Assembly: GCA_964519835.1 (NCBI GenBank) | Contig: CAZFLD010000011.1 | Span: 1 to 64,000, forward strand | Origin: CAZFLD01 sp964519835 | GTDB lineage: Bacteria; Spirochaetota; Spirochaetia; DSM-27196; CAZFLD01 | Direction of reading: 5' to 3' | Length of the DNA stretch: 64,000 nt | In this document: positions 15,718 to 24,299 of the stretch, piece after piece | How positions within the stretch are numbered: position 1 is the stretch's first letter | Layout: each line of letters opens with the position of its first letter | Position numbers and translations under genes: made by a program | The notes under the pieces: model-generated | What the model saw: the letters and a program-made list of their open reading frames with translations, nothing else | The model's database searches: none | What the model was told of the DNA's origin: nothing

Positions 15718-17571
15718 ATGCATCGGATCAAAGCAACTCGTGTTCTTACAACTGTAGTAGCTATGCTCGCCCTGTTCGTCTTTTCGTGCGACGAGGCTAT
15801 CGTCTACGTCGACGGCGTCCAGATCTCAGAACCTGAGACTACAACCTACTACGTCGGCGATACCGTGGAGGTCACGGTGGAGGTGACGCCGCCCGACGCG
15901 ACTCTGCCGGATGTAAGCTGGACCTCCGATCCGGCCGGCATCGTCGACGTTGAAGAAACGACGGATGGAGCAACAATAACCGCTCTGGCCCCCGGAGAGG
16001 TAACGGTAACGGCAAGCTCGGGGGACGGGACAGTCACGGATACCCTGATCCTCACCATCGAGGCCGTCGCGGTTACCGCCGTCGCCATCGATGCGCCGAC
16101 AACCACCACCTACACCGTCGGCGAGACAGTTGATCTCACCGCCGCCGTGACCCCGACAAACGCCACCGATCAGGGCATTACCTGGAGCACAAGCGATGCG
16201 GACGTGGCGACGGTCACCGCCACGGATACGGGCGCCACCGTCACCGCAACGGGCGTCGGCACCGTGGACATCATCGCCACGTCGGACGACGACACGACGA
16301 TTAGCGATTCCATCACCCTTACCATCGATCCCATCGACGTTACCGGAGTGAGCATCGACACGCCGACCTACTCGCTCATCGGAGTCGGCGGCGGCGAGAC
16401 ACTATCGGTCACCGTCAGCCCCTCCGACGCGACGGATCAGACGGTCTCGTGGTCGTCGAGCGATACCGCTGTTGCTACGGTTGACAGCACAACCGGAGAA
16501 GTGGCGGGTGTTGCCGCCGGTACGGCCACGATAACGGCTACAACCGACGACGGGAGTTTTTCGGATACCGTCGAAATAACGGTGGCGACGGTTACCGTAA
16601 TTTCATCGGGACCGGTTGCCTTCGACCCGGGGGTGGAACAGCGGATCGAGATCGCGATTGCGCCGGCGGACGCCGACCTCGAGTACAGCGTTACCGTCGA
16701 CGACGATACCGTTGCTCATGTTGTCGACGAGCTCCTCCTATCCGAGGTCTTCCGCTTGGTAGGCTTGGCGCAAGGCACGGCGACCGTTACCGTCGCGGCC
16801 GTCGATAACGCAGCCGTCTCCGATACAGTCGACATCAATGTGGGCGCGGACCTCGTGGATCCGAAACTTGTTGAGTTCGCGTATTTGGTCGATAGCGATA
16901 CAATTCAACTTCAGTTCACGGAATTGATGGCCACGGCATCGGTGGAGGATGACACGATCTATACAATCACAGTAGACGGCGACGCGGTGGCTGTGACGGG
17001 AGCGACGGTCGTAACACCGGAGAACCCCTGGTACGGAACCCAAGTTCGCGTGGGCCTTGCATCGGAACCCGACGACGGCGCTCGGATCAACGTTGTTGTC
17101 TCCGGTGGACAAGATGCTGCCGGCAACGGCATCGATACCGGCGCGAACTCGTGGGCATGGACAAACTCCTCAGGCTTCGGCTCGATCGACGGGACAAAAA
17201 TCATCGTTGCCGCGGACGGTACCGTATCGCTTCAGGCCGGGGCAGTGACTATGAGCGCGGGGTACTCCGGTTTTACCATCTATGCGGTAGTTCCCGAGGC
17301 GCCGGACACAAACAGTTACCCGTTGACCTACAACACGGTCAACTCCGACGGCTCGGTCGATGCACTCGCACCGTTCCCGTCGCAGTTTGCGGGAAACCAA
17401 ACCGTTAATGAAAACTTTCAGGCGGATATCCTGCAAACCGACGGAAGCGGCAACGCGGTGTTCAGAAACGGTTCCTACGGCATCGGGTTTTCAGCTACCA
17501 ACGACAGTACGGGCAACATGGAGTTCGGCAGCAACGAGGGCGTTTTCTTCGACGTGACAACCGGCTGGTAA
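15718..17571 (+). CDS. Surface lipoprotein with three BIG2 Ig-like domains
   Basis: This 617-residue protein starts after GGGAAGGTAAAG. A lipoprotein signal ends at LFVFSC (Cys24). Three consecutive bacterial Ig-like (BIG2) domains occupy about residues 30-290, each with the V-x-W-[TS]-S-[DS] strand and the A.G...T.T/I.A...DG turn (for example VSWSSSDTAVATVDSTTGEV). A further Ig-like region (300-370) follows. Then comes a SbsA/SwmB-like domain (DTIQLQFTELMATASVEDDT, with GGQDAAGNGID) and a C-terminal beta domain ending DVTTGW. Such proteins usually serve adhesion or envelope architecture. Composition is rich in Thr, Val and Asp. It is monocistronic with a strong terminator. Confidence 0.88.
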   Translation: MHRIKATRVLTTVVAMLALFVFSCDEAIVYVDGVQISEPETTTYYVGDTVEVTVEVTPPDATLPDVSWTSDPAGIVDVEETTDGATITALAPGEVTVTASSGDGTVTDTLILTIEAVAVTAVAIDAPTTTTYTVGETVDLTAAVTPTNATDQGITWSTSDADVATVTATDTGATVTATGVGTVDIIATSDDDTTISDSITLTIDPIDVTGVSIDTPTYSLIGVGGGETLSVTVSPSDATDQTVSWSSSDTAVATVDSTTGEVAGVAAGTATITATTDDGSFSDTVEITVATVTVISSGPVAFDPGVEQRIEIAIAPADADLEYSVTVDDDTVAHVVDELLLSEVFRLVGLAQGTATVTVAAVDNAAVSDTVDINVGADLVDPKLVEFAYLVDSDTIQLQFTELMATASVEDDTIYTITVDGDAVAVTGATVVTPENPWYGTQVRVGLASEPDDGARINVVVSGGQDAAGNGIDTGANSWAWTNSSGFGSIDGTKIIVAADGTVSLQAGAVTMSAGYSGFTIYAVVPEAPDTNSYPLTYNTVNSDGSVDALAPFPSQFAGNQTVNENFQADILQTDGSGNAVFRNGSYGIGFSATNDSTGNMEFGSNEGVFFDVTTGW

Positions 17572-17598
17572 TTCGGCCGCAAACACGGTCCACCCACG

Positions 17599-17640
17599 AG
17601 GCCCCGGTGCAGCAGGTGCCGGGGCCTGACTTTTGTTTGT
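17599..17640 (+). terminator. Rho-independent terminator after the BIG2 lipoprotein
   Basis: AGGCCCCGG (17599-17607) pairs with CCGGGGCCT (17619-17627) across an 11-base loop. The T-rich tail GACTTTTGTTTGT follows. It lies 28 bases after the stop codon and insulates the lipoprotein gene from the downstream regulator operon. Confidence 0.88.
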
Positions 17641-17742
17641 CCGCCTCATTTTTCTCCCGCGATCTAAAACCACAAAGACGTCCAACTCCATTTGATGGAA
17701 TTGAAACGGCATGGTAGCCTGTGCTTCAAGTTCAGAAAATCC

Positions 17743-19209
17743 ATGCGCGTACTCATTGTTGACGACGAACCGGCCAATGTCGACTTCACGGCACGTGTGC
17801 TGTCGCAGTTCGAGGTCGCACGTTTCACCGACCCCGCGGAGGCTTTTGCCTACGGGCGGAACACCAATTTCGATGTCGCCGTTGTTGATCAGCGAATGCC
17901 AAATCTCACGGGCATTGAGCTGGTCCGGAGACTCAAAACCCACCGTGAGGATTTTGTCGCTCTGGTCGTCTCGGCGTATGCCGACAGCGAAGACCTCATC
18001 GACGCCGTCAACTCGAACACGATCCATCGATACCTCGTTAAGCCGGTTGATCCCGATATCCTGCTCTCCGAAGTTCAGCAAGCGTATGGACTGCTGGAGC
18101 TGAGACGGAAGAGGTATCGACTCGAGGCGGAGCTTCGAGCGACCACCGACGAGCTACGCAGGGAGAATACCCGCCTAAAGGCGCAGCTGAGCTCTCCCCT
18201 CGACCAGTTTTACGGAACGACAAAATCCGTGAGCTTGTTAAAACAGAGAATAACGGTCTACGCCACAATGGAGGACCCGATTCTGATCGAAGGAGAAACG
18301 GGTACCGGTAAAGAGCTTATCGCGCGAGCGATACATCAGTTGTCGAGTCGGTCTGCCGGCCCATTCTACGCGGTGAACTGCGCCGCCATACCGACGCACG
18401 TTGTTGAGAGTGAGTTGTTCGGCCACGCAAAGGGAGCATTCACCGGCGCCGATCGCGCAAGCGAGGGCATCTTTTCTGCAGCTGACGGCGGTACACTTTT
18501 TCTCGACGAGGTAGCGGAGCTGCCGCTTGATGTGCAACCAAAGCTATTGCGGGTGTTGCAGTTCGGTTCCTTTTATCCCGTTGGATCACGTGCCGAACGG
18601 CATTGTGACGTTCGGGTCTTGGCCGCCACGAATCGCTCCCTCAGCAAGCTCACCGAGAGTGGAACGTTTCGAGAGGATCTTTTCTACCGAATCAACAGCC
18701 TATCTATTTATGTGCCGCCGTTGCGAGAACGCCCCGGGGATATCCTGCCTCTCTCGGCTATCCTTGCCGAACGGCGCGGACTCCGTATTCCGCGACTTAC
18801 GGCGGAGGCAAAGGACGCGCTGGTGGACTACGCATACCCGGGTAACGTGCGCGAGCTCGAGAACATTCTGACCCACCTTCATGCGGAAGGCGCGCTGGCC
18901 GGTCTCGAGGAGGTTGGGGCCGGTGCCGTGCGGAGCGTGCAGCGCATGCCGGAGGACGGCCGAGGCCGGTATTTCGATCAATCGTCGACGGTGCAGGACG
19001 TTCTGCACAACGGCGTGTCTTTGAGTAGCTATCTGGACAAAAAGGAGCGTTATGTCGTGGCCCGGTGCTATTCGCTAACCAATGGCAACATCTCGCAAAT
19101 CGCGAAGATACTTGACCTAACTCGACAGAGCGTCCGCAACAAGCTTCGGCGCTATGGGCTCTACCGACAGGGATCGCCTCCGGTTGCGGGGGAGCCGGAG
19201 ACTAAATGA
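17743..19209 (+). CDS. NtrC-family sigma-54-dependent response regulator
   Basis: The receiver domain (residues 1-120) has the acidic pair DD at 7-8, phospho-acceptor Asp49 in VAVVDQRMP and Lys in YLVKPVD. A linker helix follows. The AAA+ sigma-54 activator domain has Walker A GETGTGKE, the sigma-54 contact loop GAFTGA and Walker B GGTLFLDEVAELPL, with arginine fingers in FREDLFYRIN. The C-terminal Fis-type helix-turn-helix is ISQIAKILDLTRQSVRNKLR. The start is placed where the receiver domain begins. An in-frame TTG/ATG at 17692/17695 would add 16-17 residues, and neither has a clear ribosome site. The stop overlaps the kinase gene by ATGA. Its sigma-54 targets are not visible. Confidence 0.93.
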   Translation: MRVLIVDDEPANVDFTARVLSQFEVARFTDPAEAFAYGRNTNFDVAVVDQRMPNLTGIELVRRLKTHREDFVALVVSAYADSEDLIDAVNSNTIHRYLVKPVDPDILLSEVQQAYGLLELRRKRYRLEAELRATTDELRRENTRLKAQLSSPLDQFYGTTKSVSLLKQRITVYATMEDPILIEGETGTGKELIARAIHQLSSRSAGPFYAVNCAAIPTHVVESELFGHAKGAFTGADRASEGIFSAADGGTLFLDEVAELPLDVQPKLLRVLQFGSFYPVGSRAERHCDVRVLAATNRSLSKLTESGTFREDLFYRINSLSIYVPPLRERPGDILPLSAILAERRGLRIPRLTAEAKDALVDYAYPGNVRELENILTHLHAEGALAGLEEVGAGAVRSVQRMPEDGRGRYFDQSSTVQDVLHNGVSLSSYLDKKERYVVARCYSLTNGNISQIAKILDLTRQSVRNKLRRYGLYRQGSPPVAGEPETK

Positions 19210-20543
19210 GGATTAACACCGGCGGAGCGCTCCTCCCCGTTCTTGGAGTTCTCGGCCTCGGTGCGGCCAAGCTGGTCGTTTCCCATGGCGTTGTACCAAA
19301 TTACCCTGCTCTGCTGCTCTTGGAGTTCGCCGCGGTCTTGTTTGCCGCGGCTTTTGTTTTCGGCACACAAACCGTCCTCACGCTTGTCGCGTTGCTTTCG
19401 GTTGGGTCGCTAATTGCCGCGGTTCGTATACTCCCTTCGCTCAGGTTTGATCATCCCCTGACACTGGACATCGCTTATGTTGTAGCATCGCTACAAGGAT
19501 TTGTCGTTCTCGCCGGCTGTAGCCTCCGCTGTGATCTGTCGGGCAGTGGCGCCGTAACGGCGGCGGTCGTCGCGCATCATTGGGTCTCATATTCCGGATC
19601 GGCCGGCGGCGGATACGTCTTATCGCTTCTGCTCTCGGTTGTATCCGTGCTCTTGGTGCTATCGCTTCGTCTATTTCGACTGGTCGATGCGCAGCGCTCG
19701 GAAGCTGTTGCTTCGAGAGATCGCGAAGCAGAGTTAAATAGACGGCTCGCCTCAGTGACGGCCACCCTTGTTGAAGACAAAAGGCGCGAATCGATGTCCC
19801 TTCTTGCGGCATCCCTCGCTCACGAGGTGAACAACCCACTCAACTACATGAGCGGCAATCTCCGCTTCGCCGAGGAGCACATTCGCGCGATTCGCGAGGA
19901 GTGTAGGGAAAATGGCGAAGGTAACCATTCCCGCGTGGAGGAATCACTTGAAGACATTTCCCACATCCTGTCCCAGTTCCACTCCGGCTTTGCACGAATC
20001 GGGGACGTTGTAACCGGCCTGAAAACACTGTCTCGGTCACGGCGTGGACTCGAACCTACCACGGACGTAGCGGCCACGTGCCGTCGGGTGGTGAGTGCCA
20101 TTGGGGGCGCGTCGTCCAACCGTATTGATTTCTGCCTTGAGATCGAGACAGGGATTCGTGTTGCTTGCGACGCGGCGGATCTGTTTACCGTATTTGCGAA
20201 CCTTCTGACCAATGCGGTTGAAGCCATAGCGGATACCGGGTGCATCGAGATCTGTGCCGTACGGCAGAACGGCGACGTCAGGATCGAGATTTGTGATTCG
20301 GGAGTCGGCATACCCGATGACCAAACGGAGACGGTATTTGAGCCGTTTTTTACATCCAAGGGGCAGGCCTCGGTGTCGATGTCGTCAGATCACCTTGGCG
20401 TCGGCCTGAGTCTCTGCCGCTCCATCGCCGAGCGTGTCGGAGGGACCATCGCCATCACCGGCAAAGAGGGGAAATCGACATGTGTAACACTTATGCTCCC
20501 GGGCACTCCAACCGGAGACGACGGCACAAGCGCAACATTGTAG
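19206..20543 (+). CDS. Membrane-bound sensor histidine kinase
   Basis: The N-terminal half (residues ~5-165) has about five or six hydrophobic helices and no large extracytoplasmic domain. A linker leads to the phospho-acceptor helix LAASLAHEVNNPLNYMSGNL with His206. An ATPase domain follows: N-box FANLLTNAVEAIAD, G1 ICDSGVGIPDD, F-box VFEPFFTSKG, G2 HLGVGLSLCRSIAERVGG. The HEVNNPLNYM H-box is typical of NtrB-like kinases that pair with NtrC-type regulators, and it is encoded immediately after one with an ATGA overlap. It probably phosphorylates Asp49 of that regulator. The last 64 bases overlap the next gene in another frame. Confidence 0.93.
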   Translation: MRINTGGALLPVLGVLGLGAAKLVVSHGVVPNYPALLLLEFAAVLFAAAFVFGTQTVLTLVALLSVGSLIAAVRILPSLRFDHPLTLDIAYVVASLQGFVVLAGCSLRCDLSGSGAVTAAVVAHHWVSYSGSAGGGYVLSLLLSVVSVLLVLSLRLFRLVDAQRSEAVASRDREAELNRRLASVTATLVEDKRRESMSLLAASLAHEVNNPLNYMSGNLRFAEEHIRAIREECRENGEGNHSRVEESLEDISHILSQFHSGFARIGDVVTGLKTLSRSRRGLEPTTDVAATCRRVVSAIGGASSNRIDFCLEIETGIRVACDAADLFTVFANLLTNAVEAIADTGCIEICAVRQNGDVRIEICDSGVGIPDDQTETVFEPFFTSKGQASVSMSSDHLGVGLSLCRSIAERVGGTIAITGKEGKSTCVTLMLPGTPTGDDGTSATL

Positions 20544-23392
20544 CGGGGATTGCGGTCGTCGGAGTAGTTGCGCTTGCTGTTTTGCTCTCGTGCGCGCCCT
20601 CGAAAGTGAGGTCGTATGCCACGTCGGTTGGAGGCGTCCCTGTAGATGCAACCGACTACGCGACCGGCGATCTTTCGCAGCTCCAGGAGATACATTCCAT
20701 ACCCCTCGATGAGAGTTCTGGAACCCTCGTTCCGGGTGATCTTTTCGGCTCCTCGCTCTCTGAGATCGTTGTGCAGGTGGGCTCAACCGTGACGGTGTTT
20801 GACCTCAACGGAGCACAACAAGGATCGTTCGATCTGCCCTCGGCGGAGATGTCCCCGGGATTTGCCGCCGACATTGATCAAGATGGCAAAGACGATCTTG
20901 TGATAGGAGGAACCCGAGGAGCCGGCGCCTATGTTGCCTCCTACAACGGTTCCGGTCAGTTGATCCACGAGCATACTCTCGAGGAGAGGGTCTTTGGCCA
21001 AACTACTCCGGTAGCGGCGTTCGATCAGCACCTCTACTATACCGCCGTATCAGACCTCCACGTCGCGCCGAAAATCGTCGGAGCCATGTCACTGCCGAGT
21101 TTGGAACCCGTGTGGAGCTACCATCTTGGTCCGCTGCCAACCGGATTGAGTATTGCCATGGACGGCCAAGTAGCCGTCTCCAATCGCGCCGTGGAACGAG
21201 AGCGCAGCGATGTAGAGACCCCCTACCAATCCGACCATAGTCGACACCACACTATTCTGCTCAACGCGTCCGGCACACCCGTTACAGAGATACCAGTTGA
21301 TCCGGCCGCCGTGGTTGGATCAATCGTCGAAGGAGCGTACTCCGGTGTGCGGAATGAAGTGGCACAGATCGACGGGCGCCCCGTTGTCGTCCAGCTTCTC
21401 GGGCGGATATCCGACCTCTATCCCGGTCAGAGTGCGTTACGAGTTGTCGCGCCTACAGGCGAAGTAATCGCGGAACATGCCGGGCCGTCCGAGACCAACG
21501 GGAGCATGGCGGTCTACCGGCGTAACGACGAGCTCCGCATTGCCGTCTACTGGAGCAAAGCCGGGGTCTTCGAACTCTACTCCCAGAATCTCGATCTGCT
21601 AACGCAGAAGATATTTGGACGCAGCCCGGCGCGTGGAGAGCTCCTGCAAGTGGGCAACTTCGACGGTGACGATGAGGTGGAACACCTCGTGGCCGATCGC
21701 GGCCGCATAGCGATCATCTCCGAGACCGGCGCCGTCGAATACGAGACGGAGGTCCCGACACGGGTCCGTGACGCTCGCATCGTTCCGGCGACAGGGAACG
21801 CGCCGCGGCTCGTAGTCCTCAGCGATGCGCTCCGCTTCTACTCACCTCCCGCTCCTACAAACGTCCACGACTCCGCATCCACCGATGCCGCAACGGCGAC
21901 CGGTACGCTCCGGGTGATGACCAAACCTTCCGGCGCCCAGCTTCGGATTGACGGAACGCTTGTTGACGACGTAGCGGTTCCCCGTCTGTTTGAGCTTGCA
22001 GCCGGAGACCACACCGTAGAGGCGTTCGTCCGCGGTTATCAGCCGCATTCGGTGGACGTCACCATCGCGCCGGGACGGGTGTCGATGGTCGATGTACGAC
22101 TCGCGCGCATACTCCCGGCTCCGACCACCAATCGTATGGACCGGACTTCCATCGCGGACCGCACTCATCTTGGCGTGGTTCGAGATCGAGAACCCGTTCG
22201 GGAGCTCCGCGAGCCCCCCGAATTGGCGTCATCTTACGCCGCGTTGTCCGTTGCCGGCACCGGCTCAATTGCGGAGGGATTTGTGATTCTTGGGATTGGT
22301 GAGTTTGCCGGGGACGACGATCCGGATATCCTGCTCTTTCATCGCGACGAACGGCAGTACCTCGTGCTCTCCGATGACTTGGAGCCCATCCTCCACGGAC
22401 GTTTCCCGGTCAAGGCCGGCAACTCATTGGCAATCTACGGTGACCTCGACGGCGACGGAAGGGCCGAGATTGGAGCAAGGGATTCGACCGATGCGACGGC
22501 GCTATTTGCTGTTTCCACCGACGGTCGCGTCGTCCTGGATAAATCCTTTTGCTATGGCTTCGACACCAACGTGTCTCTTTCGACGCGTACGGAAACACAG
22601 CTGTTGGCAACTATCAACACAGGTTACCTTCTCTCCCCCCGGGGAGCCTACGGAGTACGCATCGGTGACTGGAAGACCGAGTTCTTCTATCCAACGGCGG
22701 GTATGGTCAGCGGTGTGATTGAACGGGACGGCTTGTATTATGCCGACCTCTACACCGCAAACAACGGAGCCGAGGTAACCAGACCCGATGGGTATGTTGA
22801 GACGGACGCCAACATCCATATCCACGTAATCGATACAAAGGGAGCGCGGCAGCCCCTAGCACAGCCGCTTGGCGGGCAGAGGCCCCACGGAAGCATTCGT
22901 CCCTTCTCTTTTGCCTCGGTATCAGACACCAAGCCGGCACCTCACTACATCCTTTCGAAGGATCACTACTATCCGGGGGCAAGCGGAATTCTTCGCGGCG
23001 GCGATGTGTGGCAGCAAGTGTTCACCGCCGGAACAGATCTCGGCGTTGTGGCGTCGCACGTTTTGACGGGATCGGCGCACTACTTGAGTGTAGTCTGGTC
23101 CGGGAAAAACCTTCACCAGATCATCGACAACCAATACGAGGTCATCTATCAGCACGAATATGGCGAGCATCGGCTCTATATCACTTCGGTCAATCTCGAC
23201 GGTGGCGCCTGGGAAATCGTAGAGCGACGCGACGACAAAATCGTCGTCCTCGATCTCGACCGATCCGTGGTGGCGGAGCTCGAGCTGCCTTCTGAGCCGA
23301 TCCGCAGTGTCCGGTTTGGCGACGTCACGGGTGACGGCCGATTCGAGGCAATAATCCTCGGAAGCTCGGAAATTGCCGTGTACTCGTACTGA
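20480..23392 (+). CDS. Large lipoprotein: two FG-GAP-like propellers around a PEGA domain
   Basis: This 970-residue protein begins inside the kinase gene. A basic N-terminus and a hydrophobic helix end at VLLSC (Cys38, likely lipidated). Residues ~75-460 form a repeat region with propeller character and calcium-type loops (ADIDQDGKDDLVIG, VGNFDGDDEVEHLV). Residues ~474-545 are a PEGA domain (GTLRVMTKPSGAQLRIDG, then AAGDHTVEAFVRGYQPHSVD). Residues ~590-970 form a second propeller region (GDLDGDGRAEIG, FGDVTGDGRFEAIILGS). Co-transcription with the regulator and kinase suggests an envelope sensor or an effector of that signalling pair. PEGA domains occur in bacterial surface-layer-associated proteins. 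No catalytic motif is visible. Confidence 0.85.
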   Translation: MCNTYAPGHSNRRRRHKRNIVAGIAVVGVVALAVLLSCAPSKVRSYATSVGGVPVDATDYATGDLSQLQEIHSIPLDESSGTLVPGDLFGSSLSEIVVQVGSTVTVFDLNGAQQGSFDLPSAEMSPGFAADIDQDGKDDLVIGGTRGAGAYVASYNGSGQLIHEHTLEERVFGQTTPVAAFDQHLYYTAVSDLHVAPKIVGAMSLPSLEPVWSYHLGPLPTGLSIAMDGQVAVSNRAVERERSDVETPYQSDHSRHHTILLNASGTPVTEIPVDPAAVVGSIVEGAYSGVRNEVAQIDGRPVVVQLLGRISDLYPGQSALRVVAPTGEVIAEHAGPSETNGSMAVYRRNDELRIAVYWSKAGVFELYSQNLDLLTQKIFGRSPARGELLQVGNFDGDDEVEHLVADRGRIAIISETGAVEYETEVPTRVRDARIVPATGNAPRLVVLSDALRFYSPPAPTNVHDSASTDAATATGTLRVMTKPSGAQLRIDGTLVDDVAVPRLFELAAGDHTVEAFVRGYQPHSVDVTIAPGRVSMVDVRLARILPAPTTNRMDRTSIADRTHLGVVRDREPVRELREPPELASSYAALSVAGTGSIAEGFVILGIGEFAGDDDPDILLFHRDERQYLVLSDDLEPILHGRFPVKAGNSLAIYGDLDGDGRAEIGARDSTDATALFAVSTDGRVVLDKSFCYGFDTNVSLSTRTETQLLATINTGYLLSPRGAYGVRIGDWKTEFFYPTAGMVSGVIERDGLYYADLYTANNGAEVTRPDGYVETDANIHIHVIDTKGARQPLAQPLGGQRPHGSIRPFSFASVSDTKPAPHYILSKDHYYPGASGILRGGDVWQQVFTAGTDLGVVASHVLTGSAHYLSVVWSGKNLHQIIDNQYEVIYQHEYGEHRLYITSVNLDGGAWEIVERRDDKIVVLDLDRSVVAELELPSEPIRSVRFGDVTGDGRFEAIILGSSEIAVYSY

Positions 23393-23538
23393 GGTACATA
23401 AGCCCCAGCCGGGGTTCCGCTACCAGGTGTTTCTCTGGACCCAATCGAGTTGGTAGCGATCCTGCATTGGGGGGATGCCGTACGGAGCGGAATTCACCGC
23501 CGGAAACACCACCTTTACTTCAACCAACAGCCTTTGGA

Positions 23539-24264
23539 TCAGCTCAGAAGGCTCCCCATACAAAACACTACTCCACCGACGGATTCCGCTGCGAACACGT
23601 GGGTCCGGTAGTGGCCGTGCTCTTCGTACCGGGCGCCTCGATGGGTGTAGTTGCTGTTTTCGATGTTGGCGAGATGTCCGGGACTGTTGATCCAGCCGTC
23701 AAAGACACGCCCGCCGGTGGAGTAACCGTACGCGATATTCTCTCCGGCGGCATTGTAGCTGATTCCGGCGGCTGTCATTCGATCAAAGGGATCGTCACCG
23801 TCGGGGTTTGTGTGGGCGAAAAAGGAGCGGCCCCGCATGTCTTGGCTGTGCGCCCGGGCAACGTTCGCCAGGGCGTCGTCCCACACAAGGTCGTCCATAC
23901 CTTGGCTGACCCTGTGCTGGTTCATAGGCGTCACAAAGCTCTGCACCTCGGATGCGGCCGTGATAGGAGCCCCGATTCCGGGCGCGAAAATGTTTCCGCA
24001 GCCCCCCAGCGCCAGTTGCACGGAATCCCTCGATGCACGGGCGACCTGGACCGCATTGTTGCTGCAAACGCCAAAAACGCCAAAGCCCGTCTCAAAGCGC
24101 TCGATGACTTTGGCCTTGGATCCGTCGGAATCCAGATCGGCTATCCACCCATTCGCGTGAATTTGTTGACCGGAGTTTCCGGCATAGAATGGAACGAAGC
24201 GTGGAAACAGCGGATCGACACCACCATTGGTGGCATTCCCGTCAACGTGATCAGCAAAACACAT
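23539..24264 (-). CDS. CAP/SCP-domain protein without visible signal peptide
   Basis: The C-terminal ~125 residues form a CAP (SCP/PR1) domain: NQHRVSQGMDDLVWDDALAN, VARAHSQDM, FFAHTNPDGDDPFDRM, GENIAYGYSTGG and SPGHLANI. These include the His/Glu residues of the CAP cavity. The first ~110 residues are unassigned and contain four Cys. CAP proteins are normally exported, but no signal peptide is present from the only available start (ATG 24264). The open frame continues upstream without a start codon into the cyclase gene, so the 5' end may be damaged. The stop at 23539 is followed in another frame by about 47 more coding-like residues ending QLDWVQRNTW. Confidence 0.75.
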   Translation of the reverse strand: MCFADHVDGNATNGGVDPLFPRFVPFYAGNSGQQIHANGWIADLDSDGSKAKVIERFETGFGVFGVCSNNAVQVARASRDSVQLALGGCGNIFAPGIGAPITAASEVQSFVTPMNQHRVSQGMDDLVWDDALANVARAHSQDMRGRSFFAHTNPDGDDPFDRMTAAGISYNAAGENIAYGYSTGGRVFDGWINSPGHLANIENSNYTHRGARYEEHGHYRTHVFAAESVGGVVFCMGSLLS

Positions 24265-24299
24265 CTTGTTCGCAACAAAAGGGCAACCGGCCGCCCGGC

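Noticed and set aside
15235..15723. 162-codon minus-strand gene beside the IS remnant
   Set aside because: No recognisable domain, no ribosome site, and its 5' end runs into the start of the BIG2 lipoprotein gene.
17692..17742. N-terminal extension of the NtrC-like regulator
   Set aside because: The extra 16-17 residues precede the first strand of the receiver domain and have no ribosome site; not excluded, but less likely than a start at 17743.
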